Origin: Streptomyces sp. ISL-10
GTDB lineage: Bacteria; Actinomycetota; Actinomycetes; Streptomycetales; Streptomycetaceae
Length of the DNA stretch: 64,000 nucleotides
Assembly (NCBI RefSeq): GCF_018614575.1
Contig: NZ_JAGGOJ010000014.1
Location: forward strand, 1 to 64,000
Reading direction: 5' to 3'
A model generated the notes under the pieces. That model saw only the letters and a program-made list of their open reading frames with translations. It was not told the origin of the DNA and did no database searches. Below are positions 8,893 through 16,017 of this stretch, piece after piece. The translations under genes were made by a program, and so were the position numbers. Within the stretch, counting starts at the first letter, position 1, and the number at the start of each line of letters is the position of its first letter.

Positions 8893-9745
8893 TCAGTTCT
8901 CGCCTCTCCCACAGCGTGGTGAAGATCTGGTCGAACGTCGGATAGAGCCCGCCGGCGACCCGGCGCTTCCGGACGAGCAAGGTGGGCGAGTCGACACCGC
9001 GAGTCTGCGGCAAGTACGGCTGAGCCACACACAGCTGCCCGTCGATCAAGGTGATGTTGAACCGTATGGGCTCGTCATAGACCCCGAACTCGATCCGCTG
9101 TGCGGCCTCCGGACTGACCCGCTCCACGACGCGCTCCTGCAGGATGGTCAGGTTCATCGCGGTCAGCGCGGACAGCCGGCCTTCGGGATAGCCCTCTTCG
9201 CGCTCGCGCTCCGCGATGAAGTGGCCGTACGGCTTGAGGAAAAGCGCCTTCAGGGTCGTGCCGTCCTCGACGATCTGCCGGAGCCTGGCCTCGGAGTACG
9301 ACTGGCACAGGAGGTTGAGCGACAGCCCGGACATCCGGATGTCCTTGGCTTCGTCCAGGAGCTCGGAGGCAGAGACCTTGGCCTGGAACTCGGACCGGCT
9401 CGCGTAGACCCCGGCGAGGTCGGCGAACTGGTCGCCGACGATCTGCGTGAGTGCGTCGCGCGGCTCGCCGTCGGTCAGGCCGGGCGCGGACTGCCGCACG
9501 ATCAGCTCTGCCGCGACCAGGACGTCACCAGGCGGCGTCGCGGTGATCTCCCAGGACTCCAGGGCCTCGGGGCTCACGTTCCAGTCGAGCATCGTGGACA
9601 GCAGTTCGGCGAACTCCCCAGGGCTCAGCCCCTTCGCGGCGCGGGCTGCGGCCAGCTGGTTGCGTGCTAATTCTGCGAGATCGGGGCGGTAGGACGCCCT
9701 GCCGTGCAGCGATACGACCGTGCCGGACTCTCTCGGGCGTTCCAT
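8885..9745 (-). CDS. XRE-family regulator with large C-terminal domain (DUF5919-like)
   Basis: 286 aa. An N-terminal helix-turn-helix (about 25-85: LARNQLAAARAAKGLSPGEF, then VSPEALESWE) is followed by a domain from about 105 to the end with DIRMSGLSLNLL, GTTLKALFLKP and YDEPIRFNITLIDGQLCVAQPYLPQTRG. This matches actinobacterial XRE proteins whose C-terminal region I recall as DUF5919, a phospholipase-D-like or ligand-sensing fold. It lies between the GntR gene (18-bp gap) and the IMPase gene (overlap), probably in one transcript. Likely a regulator of element genes. Confidence 0.75.
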   Translation of the reverse strand: MERPRESGTVVSLHGRASYRPDLAELARNQLAAARAAKGLSPGEFAELLSTMLDWNVSPEALESWEITATPPGDVLVAAELIVRQSAPGLTDGEPRDALTQIVGDQFADLAGVYASRSEFQAKVSASELLDEAKDIRMSGLSLNLLCQSYSEARLRQIVEDGTTLKALFLKPYGHFIAEREREEGYPEGRLSALTAMNLTILQERVVERVSPEAAQRIEFGVYDEPIRFNITLIDGQLCVAQPYLPQTRGVDSPTLLVRKRRVAGGLYPTFDQIFTTLWERRELND

Positions 9746-9763
9746 ATCCCCTCCACGTGCGGC

Positions 9764-10264
9764 TCAGCCGCCAACAGCCCTGCGTGCCTGGTCAGATGAC
9801 GCCTCAGTCTTCAGCGGCGCCTTGTCGCGTGGGTACGGCTGACCCACACGCCCGTACAACTCGATCAACTGTGCCTGAAGGACGGCCACTGATCGGCGCA
9901 GTTCCGCCATCTCTTCCCGCAGTTCCTCCAGGGCGGCGACATCAGTAGGCGCTGACAACCCGGCCACACGGGTTTCGAGCTGCTGGTAGCCCTGGGTGAG
10001 TTCATCGAGCGACATGCGCTCCGCGGCTGATTCCTCCGGAGTCGCTCGGACGTACACCGCCTTGCCGGCCTGCCCGTAGACGAGACCTTCGTCCCGCAAG
10101 ATCTTGAGAGCGTCCCGCACCACGGTCGTGGAGACGTCGTGCATCTTCATCAGCTGCGACGCAGACGGAAGAGCCGCACCTACGGGCAGATCACCCCGGG
10201 CGATCTGCGAGCGCAGCTCATTCGCAAGCCGCTTGTACGCGGGGCCCACCTGTGTCTCAGCCAC
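9764..10264 (-). CDS. GntR-family repressor (KorSA-like)
   Basis: About 166 aa from the GTG at 10264, chosen because GGGAGGAAG stands just upstream; the longer reading adds an implausible Cys/Trp-rich leader. The N-terminal winged helix is typical GntR (PAYKRLANELRSQIARGDLP, then LPSASQLMKMHDVSTTVVRDALKILRDEGLVYGQ), and the C-terminal half is a coiled coil (ELREEMAELRRSVAVLQAQL), not a large effector domain. In pSAM2 the GntR protein KorSA silences replication and transfer, and the position here is equivalent: divergent from the transfer operon with the nested palindrome 10371-10409 between them. Presumably the element's maintenance switch. Confidence 0.85.
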   Translation of the reverse strand: MAETQVGPAYKRLANELRSQIARGDLPVGAALPSASQLMKMHDVSTTVVRDALKILRDEGLVYGQAGKAVYVRATPEESAAERMSLDELTQGYQQLETRVAGLSAPTDVAALEELREEMAELRRSVAVLQAQLIELYGRVGQPYPRDKAPLKTEASSDQARRAVGG

Positions 10265-10366
10265 TCCGACTTCCTCCCGCTTGCACCTGCTGCACCAGCC
10301 ACAGCTAGTGCAGCACACCCGTAGAGGGCCGAGCCAGGCGGCCACGGACGTCTTTCGCGGAAACCG

Positions 10367-10409
10367 TTGACAACCTCATGCACTAGGTGGAACCTAATGC
10401 ATGAGGTTG
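10367..10409. promoter_or_regulatory. Nested palindromic operator overlapping a divergent promoter
   Basis: CAACCTCATGCA (10371-10382) is repeated in perfect inversion as TGCATGAGGTTG (10398-10409). Inside it a second inverted pair, TAGGT...ACCTA, is centred on GGA. A consensus -35 TTGACA (10367-10372) overlaps the left arm and a weak -10 would fall at about 10390-10398, so bound protein would block rightward transcription. Its place between the GntR gene and the transfer operon makes GntR the best candidate ligand. Confidence 0.7.
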
Positions 10410-10542
10410 CGACGGAGTGAGACACCCCGAGCCACCTCGACACGACAACGGCCCCGGCAGATCCAGGTCCGGAAGGTGCGCCAACACCTGCCGATCCCCT
10501 GCCGAGGCCAGCGCATCGCCCTTTGTCAGAAGGAGTTCAACG

Positions 10543-10926
10543 ATGCTCAACCAGCGTACTTCCGCGGCATTATCAACCGCGACCGTCTCCCCCGACCGGG
10601 ATGAGCGCGTCCAGTACGTCGCCGGCCTCCGCGGCCTGGCGGACTGGCTGGAGCGCTCAGACGCCCCGGTCCCGGCCGGTCAGCGGCTCCTGCTACCGCT
10701 GCACTCGAACGCCGCCGTCGAGATCTTCGCTGCCGAGCACGACCTGGTGGTCGTGTACGACGGCGAGAGCAACGCCAGCGCCGACCTTCAGTTCGGCGGG
10801 ATCGTCTATCACGCCTACGGCTACGTCGACTTCGATGAACACTGCGCCCGCGCGAACGAGCGGCAGGCGCAGGCCTGGGCGTCCGAGCACGGCCTGGTGT
10901 TGCGTCCTGCAGACGAGGGGGCGTGA
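10543..10926 (+). CDS. Small conserved AICE protein, function unknown
   Basis: 127 aa from the ATG at 10543, which follows AAGGAG (10530-10535); longer in-frame extension upstream is not supported. Sequence: MLNQRTSAALSTATVSPDRD, then a WLERSDAPVPAGQRLLLPL segment and a beta-rich acidic second half (VEIFAAEHDLVVVYDGES), ending HGLVLRPADEGA. No signal peptide, membrane segment or catalytic motif is seen. It is the first gene of the rightward operon after the operator, and its stop overlaps the next start (TGATG), so it is translationally coupled to the transfer genes. Confidence 0.75.
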   Translation: MLNQRTSAALSTATVSPDRDERVQYVAGLRGLADWLERSDAPVPAGQRLLLPLHSNAAVEIFAAEHDLVVVYDGESNASADLQFGGIVYHAYGYVDFDEHCARANERQAQAWASEHGLVLRPADEGA

Positions 10927-11096
10927 TGGCCATCTCGCCGTTCTATGACCATCGGCCTGTGTGTCGCCGGGCCGCCTGCCCGTGCTGCCGCCGCCCCGTG
11001 CCGGTCTCCCGCTACCACACCGCCCGTGAGCTGTGCGGACATTGCGGCCACGAGTGGGCCCAGGCCTCCCGGATCGAGCGGGCGGAGGTGTGCTGA
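10926..11096 (+). CDS. Small zinc-ribbon-like protein
   Basis: 56 aa. The ATG at 10926 overlaps the preceding stop, and its own stop overlaps the whiB-like start. Two cysteine pairs (ACPCC near 18-22 and LCGHC near 37-41) separated by a basic stretch look like a zinc ribbon. Its function is unknown; such minimal proteins are common in the early transfer operon of Streptomyces elements. Coupling on both sides is the main evidence that it is real. Confidence 0.65.
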   Translation: MAISPFYDHRPVCRRAACPCCRRPVPVSRYHTARELCGHCGHEWAQASRIERAEVC

Positions 11097-11401
11097 TGGC
11101 TCGCCGATACCTGCGCGGCATCGCCAATCCGCACCGCGCGCCGCTCCGCCTGGCCCTCGATGAGCACGTTCCTGCCGCCAATCCGTTGAGCGGAGCTGCG
11201 TGCACGGGGACGGACACGGAGGCGTTCTTCGACGGAACGTCGTCGGGGACCGAGCTCGCGAAGCGCACGTGCATGGGTTGCCCGGTACGTACGAAGTGCC
11301 TGGAGCTAGCGCTGGAGCGCGGTGAGGGGTTCGGCATCTTCGGCGGGCTGACCGCTGATGAGCGCCGGGCGCTGCGCCGGAGGGAGGCGCGGGCCGCATG
11401 A
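11096..11401 (+). CDS. WhiB-like iron-sulfur regulator
   Basis: 101 aa. Four cysteines with WhiB spacing (C36, C59, C62, C68; TCMGCPVRTKCLELAL) bind a 4Fe-4S cluster. They are followed by GEGFGIFGGLTADERRAL, the G[VI]WGG-type turn and basic tail that contacts DNA and the sigma factor. The WhiB order is intact, although the usual Trp of the turn is Phe. Wbl proteins control development and redox responses, and phage- and plasmid-borne members can modulate host WhiB regulons. It is encoded in the transfer operon, so it could time transfer with host development. Confidence 0.85.
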   Translation: MARRYLRGIANPHRAPLRLALDEHVPAANPLSGAACTGTDTEAFFDGTSSGTELAKRTCMGCPVRTKCLELALERGEGFGIFGGLTADERRALRRREARAA

Positions 11402-11757
11402 CGTATCCGACTCCTCCCCAGCCGCAGCCAGGTGAGCCGTACGTCCTCACTGATGCCTTCGGACGCACATTCATCTCGTCGGCGCCGCCGGCCTCTGGCA
11501 TGGTCCCGCTCCAGACACCGGTCGCCCCGGTCCAGCACTGCGTTCACGACCAGGCCCCGCTCCCGGCCCCGCAGCGCTCCGGCCTCTCGCCCGTGGCACT
11601 GGTCGCCGTCGGCGCGGGCGGTGCGCTCGTGGTCGGCACGGTCCTGGTGGCGCTGCTGCTATCGGTCGCCGTCGCTGCGCTGGCGCTGACCGTGTGCGCA
11701 GTGGTGCTGCGCTCGATGGTCAACAGCCAGGAGCCCCGCGGCCGATACCGCCGCTGA
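11398..11757 (+). CDS. SpdD-like small membrane protein
   Basis: 119 aa, ATGA overlap with whiB. A proline-rich N-terminal half (1-60) precedes one long hydrophobic stretch (about 62-103: LVAVGAGGALVVGTVLVALL and LSVAVAALALTVCAVVL), probably two closely spaced membrane helices, and a short basic tail. This plan matches SpdD-type spread proteins of AICEs and Streptomyces plasmids, which act with TraB in moving DNA between mycelial compartments. The assignment rests on plan and position, not on a diagnostic motif. Confidence 0.6.
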   Translation: MTYPTPPQPQPGEPYVLTDAFGRTFISSAPPASGMVPLQTPVAPVQHCVHDQAPLPAPQRSGLSPVALVAVGAGGALVVGTVLVALLLSVAVAALALTVCAVVLRSMVNSQEPRGRYRR

Positions 11758-11857
11758 CGCCCTCCCTTCTCTCTTCCCCGGCTACCGGTCCGTACCGGCT
11801 CTGCTCCGCGCTGCCCACGTGTGCGGCCGGCAGCCGCCAACCTCGGAGGTTCGCTCC

Positions 11858-12154
11858 ATGTCCGACCGGACGCTTCCCACCGCCGCCAAGCCCGCGGTCA
11901 CCTCGCTGACCCGCACAAACGGCCAGCTGCGCCGCCAGCTCGCCGCCCTGCGCCACGACTACACCGAGCTGCTGGCCGCCGCTCGCGCCGCGGTCAACGC
12001 GCACTACGACGGTGCCCCGCTCCCGCTCACCGTCCTTATCGACACCCTCGACCAGCTCGGTGCTCTCCCGGAGTTCACGCCGCAGATCACCGACGACGGG
12101 CTGGCCGCCCTCGCGGCCGCCGACGTCCCGCTGACCGGGAGGCGGGTGGCATGA
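11858..12154 (+). CDS. Small AICE protein with N-terminal coiled coil
   Basis: 98 aa from the ATG at 11858, behind GGAGG (11845-11849). A helical segment (TRTNGQLRRQLAALRHDYTE) leads into AARAAVNAHYDGAPLPLTVL and an acidic C-terminal half. No known domain recognised. Its stop overlaps the next start by ATGA, placing it in the transfer operon. Confidence 0.65.
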   Translation: MSDRTLPTAAKPAVTSLTRTNGQLRRQLAALRHDYTELLAAARAAVNAHYDGAPLPLTVLIDTLDQLGALPEFTPQITDDGLAALAAADVPLTGRRVA

Positions 12155-12279
12155 GCGCACGTCCCCGCTGCCCGATGTGCGGCTGGCACCCCGTCCACCG
12201 CAACCAGCGCGCCGCCCGCCGGGCCGCCCGCACCCACACCTGCCACCCCGCCGAGATCCGGAAGGGAGTCCTGCGATGA
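12151..12279 (+). CDS. Very small zinc-finger-like protein
   Basis: 42 aa starting MSARPRCPMCGWHPVHRNQR. A CPMC pair with a later THTCH group could bind one zinc ion; the middle is strongly basic. It is coupled by overlaps to the genes on both sides. Its size and lack of relatives known to me leave the function open. Confidence 0.55.
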   Translation: MSARPRCPMCGWHPVHRNQRAARRAARTHTCHPAEIRKGVLR

Positions 12280-12779
12280 CAGAGCCGATCACCGTCCCCG
12301 AGCAGGACAGCGTCGTGGGCCGACTCCGGGACCTGGCTGCCCGCAGCCGCGAAGCCACCGAGCTCGACTGGGTGCGCGAGCGGAAGGACCGGCACGAACG
12401 CGAGCGCCAGGAGGCCGTACGCGGGGCCGACTGGTACGTCCGCAACCACTTCCCAAGCACGTTCGCCCTGGTCCTGACCGCCACATCGTGGCAGGGCTAC
12501 CCCCGCCTGGACGACACGGAGACGGAGGCGCTGACCTCCATACCACCGGCCGCAGTTGCCCATCTGGGCGAAGGCGTGTGGATCCACCACACCCGGCGCC
12601 GGTTCGGAGGGGGCATGGCAACGCTGCTCATCGCGTGCGTCTGCGGCAACTATCGCGAGGCTGCTGTCGACGACGACTACGCGCTGGCCCGAGAGATGGA
12701 CTACCTCGCCGACACCCACGACGTGTGCCTGGGCACCTGCACCCCGAGCCGCCCGGCCACGGACGGAGAGGACTGGTGA
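12276..12779 (+). CDS. Conserved AICE hypothetical protein
   Basis: 167 aa from the ATG at 12276, overlapping the previous stop. An N-terminal charged helix (RLRDLAARSREATELDWVRE) is followed by a compact domain with NHFPSTFALVLTA, a GEGVWIHHTRRRFGGGMATLL segment and cysteines (ACVCGNYREA, HDVCLGTC) that may form a zinc site. There is no membrane segment. I do not recognise a characterised family; proteins of this sort stand near spd genes in Streptomyces elements. Confidence 0.7.
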   Translation: MTEPITVPEQDSVVGRLRDLAARSREATELDWVRERKDRHERERQEAVRGADWYVRNHFPSTFALVLTATSWQGYPRLDDTETEALTSIPPAAVAHLGEGVWIHHTRRRFGGGMATLLIACVCGNYREAAVDDDYALAREMDYLADTHDVCLGTCTPSRPATDGEDW

Positions 12780-12781
12780 CC

Positions 12782-12991
12782 ATGTCCGCTCCTCAGCCGC
12801 CCCCGCTGCCCGAGTCCGTGGTCCTCCCAGACCTGCCGGTCATCCGCCGACGGGCCTACCTCGCGGTCTGCGCCCAGGTGCCCGGCTTGTTCTCCGAGCG
12901 CTGGCACGTCTGGCACGCGAGCGGCGCCTACGTCGGGTTCTGTACCGCCCCCGAGTTGATCGACCTCACGATCGCCCAGCACGACCGGTAG
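12782..12991 (+). CDS. Small AICE hypothetical protein
   Basis: 69 aa. MSAPQPPPLPESVVLPDLPV leads into IRRRAYLAVCAQVPGLFSE and RWHVWHASGAYVGFCTAPEL. It is short, probably soluble, and of unknown function. The ATG at 12782 is favoured over the in-frame GTG at 12776 because of the GGAGAGG upstream. It ends the first half of the operon; about 97 bp follow before the next gene. Confidence 0.6.
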   Translation: MSAPQPPPLPESVVLPDLPVIRRRAYLAVCAQVPGLFSERWHVWHASGAYVGFCTAPELIDLTIAQHDR

Positions 12992-13088
12992 CCCCGCTCT
13001 TCCCGCCCCGCGCCCCGGCCTCAACGCGCCCGCACCGGGCGGGACCCCAACCGCCTCCCGTACTTCCTGGTTGAAGGAGTCCCTTCCC

Positions 13089-13337
13089 GTGAACGCCCAC
13101 ATGCTCGCTGCCTCCACCGCGAGCGGTTCCTCGCCCGTGGTGACCGTCTCGGTCCTCCTGGTCCTGATCGCGGCCGGCGTCGTGATGTGCACCTACATCG
13201 GCCACCGCTGGTCCACGCTGATCGTCGGCATTCTGATCGGCCTGTACCTGTCCGGCACCGTCGCCGACACCGCCAAGTCCGTGGTCTCTCAGGTCCTCAC
13301 CGCCACCGCCAACGGCATCTCCAGCGCGGTCGGGTGA
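13089..13337 (+). CDS. Small two-helix membrane protein (Spd-like)
   Basis: 82 aa from the GTG at 13089, preceded by AAGGAG (13073-13078). Two hydrophobic helices (about 17-36, VVTVSVLLVLIAAGVVMCTY, and 43-56, LIVGILIGLYLSGT) are joined by a short basic turn, with a polar C-terminal tail. Position and plan match the small mobile-element transfer proteins before the DUF2637 gene. Probably an inner-membrane accessory of intramycelial spread. Its stop overlaps the next start. Confidence 0.65.
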   Translation: MNAHMLAASTASGSSPVVTVSVLLVLIAAGVVMCTYIGHRWSTLIVGILIGLYLSGTVADTAKSVVSQVLTATANGISSAVG

Positions 13338-14164
13338 GCGCCGTGACCACTCACATCAACGACACTCCCGCCGAGGAACTGCCGGTACGCCGTGACTGGC
13401 TGCTGTACGCCGGGATGGGCGCCGTCGGCGCAGCCGCCGCGGCTTCCTCGTACGCGGCGCTGCAGGACCTCGCCGTACGAACCGGCTGGTGGATGCAGCT
13501 GTCCTGGCTGCTCCCGCTGACCATCGACGCCTACGCGATGACCGCGGTCCGCGTCTGGCTGGGCAAGTCAACCCGCAACGACCAAGCCCGTGCCTGGGCC
13601 AAGGCCAACGCGATCGGCGCCATCGTCCTGTCGGTCGCCGGGAACGCCGTCGACCACGCGATCGCCGCCCGCGTCATCCCGGTCGGCTGGCCGCTGATCG
13701 TCGCCGTCTCGGCAGTCCCGCCGATCGTGCTCGGGCTGCTGGTTCACATGGCGCACCTGCGCACCCTGCCGCCCACGACGCAGACAGATAGCAGCACCCC
13801 CGCCGTGCCGGAGGGTCAGCAGCCCCCGCCGCCTGCCGAGGAAGCACCCCTGCCGCCGGTGCCGCCCAAACCCCCTGCCGCACCTAGCAACCGGCAGTCC
13901 CACCGCCGGGCGAAGGGCACACCCAAGCGGCAGGAGCTGCCGCCCGGCAAGACCGACCAGGAACTGATCGACGCCGCGCGCGAGCGGATCGCCGCCGGAC
14001 AGGAACCGTCCGCCACCTGGCTGATCAAGACCTACGGCGTCGGCACCAGCCGCGCCGCCCGGATCCGCGACGCCGCCCTGCAGAGCACCCCGGCGACTGC
14101 CGAGCCTGCACCCGAATCCGTACTCGCCCTCTCGGGTGCCACAGAACTGGAGTCCACACCGTGA
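13334..14164 (+). CDS. DUF2637 membrane protein (SpdB-like)
   Basis: About 276 aa from the GTG at 13334 (GTG 13343 possible). Four membrane segments in residues 15-150 (WLLYAGMGAVGAAAAASSYA; WLLPLTIDAYAMTAVRVWLG; ANAIGAIVLSVAGNAVDHAI; WPLIVAVSAVPPIVLGLLVH) carry the DUF2637 pattern, including the conserved IDxYA and N..DH polar residues in the membrane. A proline-rich linker then leads to a C-terminal helix-turn-helix-like region (DQELIDAARERIAAGQEPSA, then YGVGTSRAARIRDA). DUF2637 proteins are typical of Streptomyces plasmids and AICEs, linked to DNA spread. Confidence 0.85.
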   Translation: MSAVTTHINDTPAEELPVRRDWLLYAGMGAVGAAAAASSYAALQDLAVRTGWWMQLSWLLPLTIDAYAMTAVRVWLGKSTRNDQARAWAKANAIGAIVLSVAGNAVDHAIAARVIPVGWPLIVAVSAVPPIVLGLLVHMAHLRTLPPTTQTDSSTPAVPEGQQPPPPAEEAPLPPVPPKPPAAPSNRQSHRRAKGTPKRQELPPGKTDQELIDAARERIAAGQEPSATWLIKTYGVGTSRAARIRDAALQSTPATAEPAPESVLALSGATELESTP

Positions 14165-14799
14165 CCAATCCCTTGCCGCATGCCCTGGCGGCCCTGCCGT
14201 TACTGGGCTGGTTCATCCACAGCCTGTGGCTGTCGCGCCGCCTGTCTGCCGCCCGGCGCGACCCGCTCACCGGACTGGCCACCCGGGCCGCCTTCACTGC
14301 TCGCGCCCATCGCGCGCTCCGCCGTCCCGGCGCCAGCGTGCTGCTGCTCGACCTGGACCGGTTCAAGCAGGTCAACGACACCTTCGGGCACGCCGCCGGC
14401 GATGCCCTCCTCACCGCCGTCGGCGAGCGCCTGGCGCAGTGGAGCGCCGACCACGACGGGTTCGCCGGACGGCTCGGTGGCGACGAGTTCGCCGCGGTCG
14501 TCCACGTCGACGATGAGCGTGCGAGCGCCCACCTCGCCGACCTCTCCCGGCGCCTCTCCGAGCCCGTCCAGCTCGGGCACCGCGCGGTGGTCCCGCGAGC
14601 CTCCATCGGCATCTGCCGCCCCACGGACCGGCCCAGCGCCCCGCTGAGCAAGCGCCTGCGCGCCGCCGACGAGGCCATGTACACCGCCAAGTCCCTCGGC
14701 AGCTGGTGGCGTCCCGCCTCGGGCCACAACACCTACGCCACCGCCAATGGCCGGCGCGTCGGCCGACCCGGCACCCGTCACGCCGCACCCACCCCGTGA
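14161..14799 (+). CDS. GGDEF-domain diguanylate cyclase
   Basis: 212 aa. One N-terminal membrane helix (about 4-22) anchors a single GGDEF domain: DPLTGLATRAAF, the metal-binding LLLDLDRFKQVNDTFGHAAG, and an intact RLGGDEFAA active loop (G106-F110), so catalysis of c-di-GMP from two GTP is expected. No RxxD inhibitory site is seen just upstream of GGDEF. The gene overlaps the DUF2637 gene by 4 bp, firmly inside the transfer operon. In Streptomyces c-di-GMP controls BldD and RsiG and so the change from vegetative growth to sporulation; an element-borne cyclase could steer host development during transfer. Confidence 0.88.
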   Translation: MTNPLPHALAALPLLGWFIHSLWLSRRLSAARRDPLTGLATRAAFTARAHRALRRPGASVLLLDLDRFKQVNDTFGHAAGDALLTAVGERLAQWSADHDGFAGRLGGDEFAAVVHVDDERASAHLADLSRRLSEPVQLGHRAVVPRASIGICRPTDRPSAPLSKRLRAADEAMYTAKSLGSWWRPASGHNTYATANGRRVGRPGTRHAAPTP

Positions 14800-14813
14800 A
14801 AGGACCCCGTCCC

Positions 14814-15350
14814 ATGGCCAACCGCACCCGTGCCCGCAACGCGAAGATGCCGCCGGGAACCACCGCGATACGCATCCCGCGCCAGCGCCGCCGCGGCTTC
14901 GGCCGCCGACCGGAGCCGATCATCCTGGTCGTCCCCGAGCAGCCGTTGCTGGCGGCCCGCGCCGCGTACGCGGTCGGCGGCTGGATGTGGGACCGGCGCC
15001 GCGCTTGGGCGCCGACCGGGATAGCCGTCGCCGCGTTCGTCACGGCCGCGATCGTCCATGTCCTGGCCTGGTGGACCGGGCTGGTTCTCGCGCCTGCCAC
15101 GGCGGCCCCGCTGGTCTGGCTGTGGTGGACCTACCAGCACCGCCCCGCCGAGGAGCCGTCCGTACGGCGCTGGCGCCGCGGCCTCGCGCTCCTCGGCGTC
15201 GCCTCCACCGCCTGGGCCGCGCTCGCCCTCGCCTTCGGCCCCACCGCCGGCCCTCTCGAACTCCTGTGGCTGGTCAACGCGATCGCCGCGCAGGTCCTGT
15301 GGCTGCAGGTTCGCCGTACCTCCCCCGATCCGATTGAGGAGATCCGCTGA
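14814..15350 (+). CDS. Membrane protein of the transfer operon
   Basis: 178 aa. A basic cytoplasmic N-terminus (MANRTRARNAKMPPG...RQRRRGFGRR) precedes about four membrane helices (around 62-82, 84-98, 121-140 and 143-158) joined by short loops, and the C-terminus is cytoplasmic. No enzymatic motif seen. It overlaps the start of the TraA-like gene by one base and lies just before traB, so it probably belongs to the translocation apparatus. Family not recognised. Confidence 0.7.
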   Translation: MANRTRARNAKMPPGTTAIRIPRQRRRGFGRRPEPIILVVPEQPLLAARAAYAVGGWMWDRRRAWAPTGIAVAAFVTAAIVHVLAWWTGLVLAPATAAPLVWLWWTYQHRPAEEPSVRRWRRGLALLGVASTAWAALALAFGPTAGPLELLWLVNAIAAQVLWLQVRRTSPDPIEEIR

Positions 15351-15991
15351 TGTCGTCCTTCACCCCGCCCCCGAGCAGCGGCAACGGGTCCGGAGCCCCT
15401 CAGAGCAGTCCGACCGCCAACGGCGCCGGAGCACGGTCCTGGTTCGGTGGCGGCCCCGGACCTGACGACCCGCAGAACACGGGCGGCAACAGCCGTACGC
15501 GGACGACGAACCGGACCCGCACCCGCGAGTACCACTTCCACGTCCACGACGGCTCCGCCCGCAACGGCCAGGCCGGCCCCCGTGGCAGCAACCAGGGCGG
15601 CCAGCAGTTCACCGGTCGTGGCAACGGTGCTCGCCACGGCGGACACAGCCCGCTCGCGGACCCGGAGTTCTTCTCCAACGCCGACATCCGCAACTACTGC
15701 GAGAACGGCCGGGGCCTCTTCCTGCAGTTCGCCTTCGAACTCGCCAACGCCGCCGAGATGCTCAACGCCGTGCTCAAGGAGGTCCCGGACCCCGACGGTC
15801 GCGCATTCGGCTCGCGGATGAGGGCTCGCAGGGTCTCCCGGAAGCTCAAGAAGGCCGCTGACGACGCCCGCGACACCGCCAAGAACATGGCCGCCACCTA
15901 CGCCGCGTTCCAGCGCGAGTTCGACCCCGAACTCGCGCCGTACCGAAGCCGCCAGCGCCACACCGGCCGCCGCTTCGACTTCACCAGCTGA
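15350..15991 (+). CDS. TraA-like plasmid transfer protein
   Basis: 213 aa. A low-complexity Ser/Gly/Pro/Asn N-terminal half (1-100) is followed by a helical domain with FFSNADIRNYCENGRGLFLQ, VLKEVPDPDGRAFGSRMRAR and AAYAAFQREFDPELAPY-type helices. From memory this block is the conserved part of proteins annotated TraA in AICEs and Streptomyces plasmids, always encoded just before traB. It probably assists the translocase. No nuclease or relaxase motifs are visible. Confidence 0.7.
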   Translation: MSSFTPPPSSGNGSGAPQSSPTANGAGARSWFGGGPGPDDPQNTGGNSRTRTTNRTRTREYHFHVHDGSARNGQAGPRGSNQGGQQFTGRGNGARHGGHSPLADPEFFSNADIRNYCENGRGLFLQFAFELANAAEMLNAVLKEVPDPDGRAFGSRMRARRVSRKLKKAADDARDTAKNMAATYAAFQREFDPELAPYRSRQRHTGRRFDFTS

Positions 15992-16017
15992 CCCAGCCCG
16001 ACGAGGAGGACCCGGCC

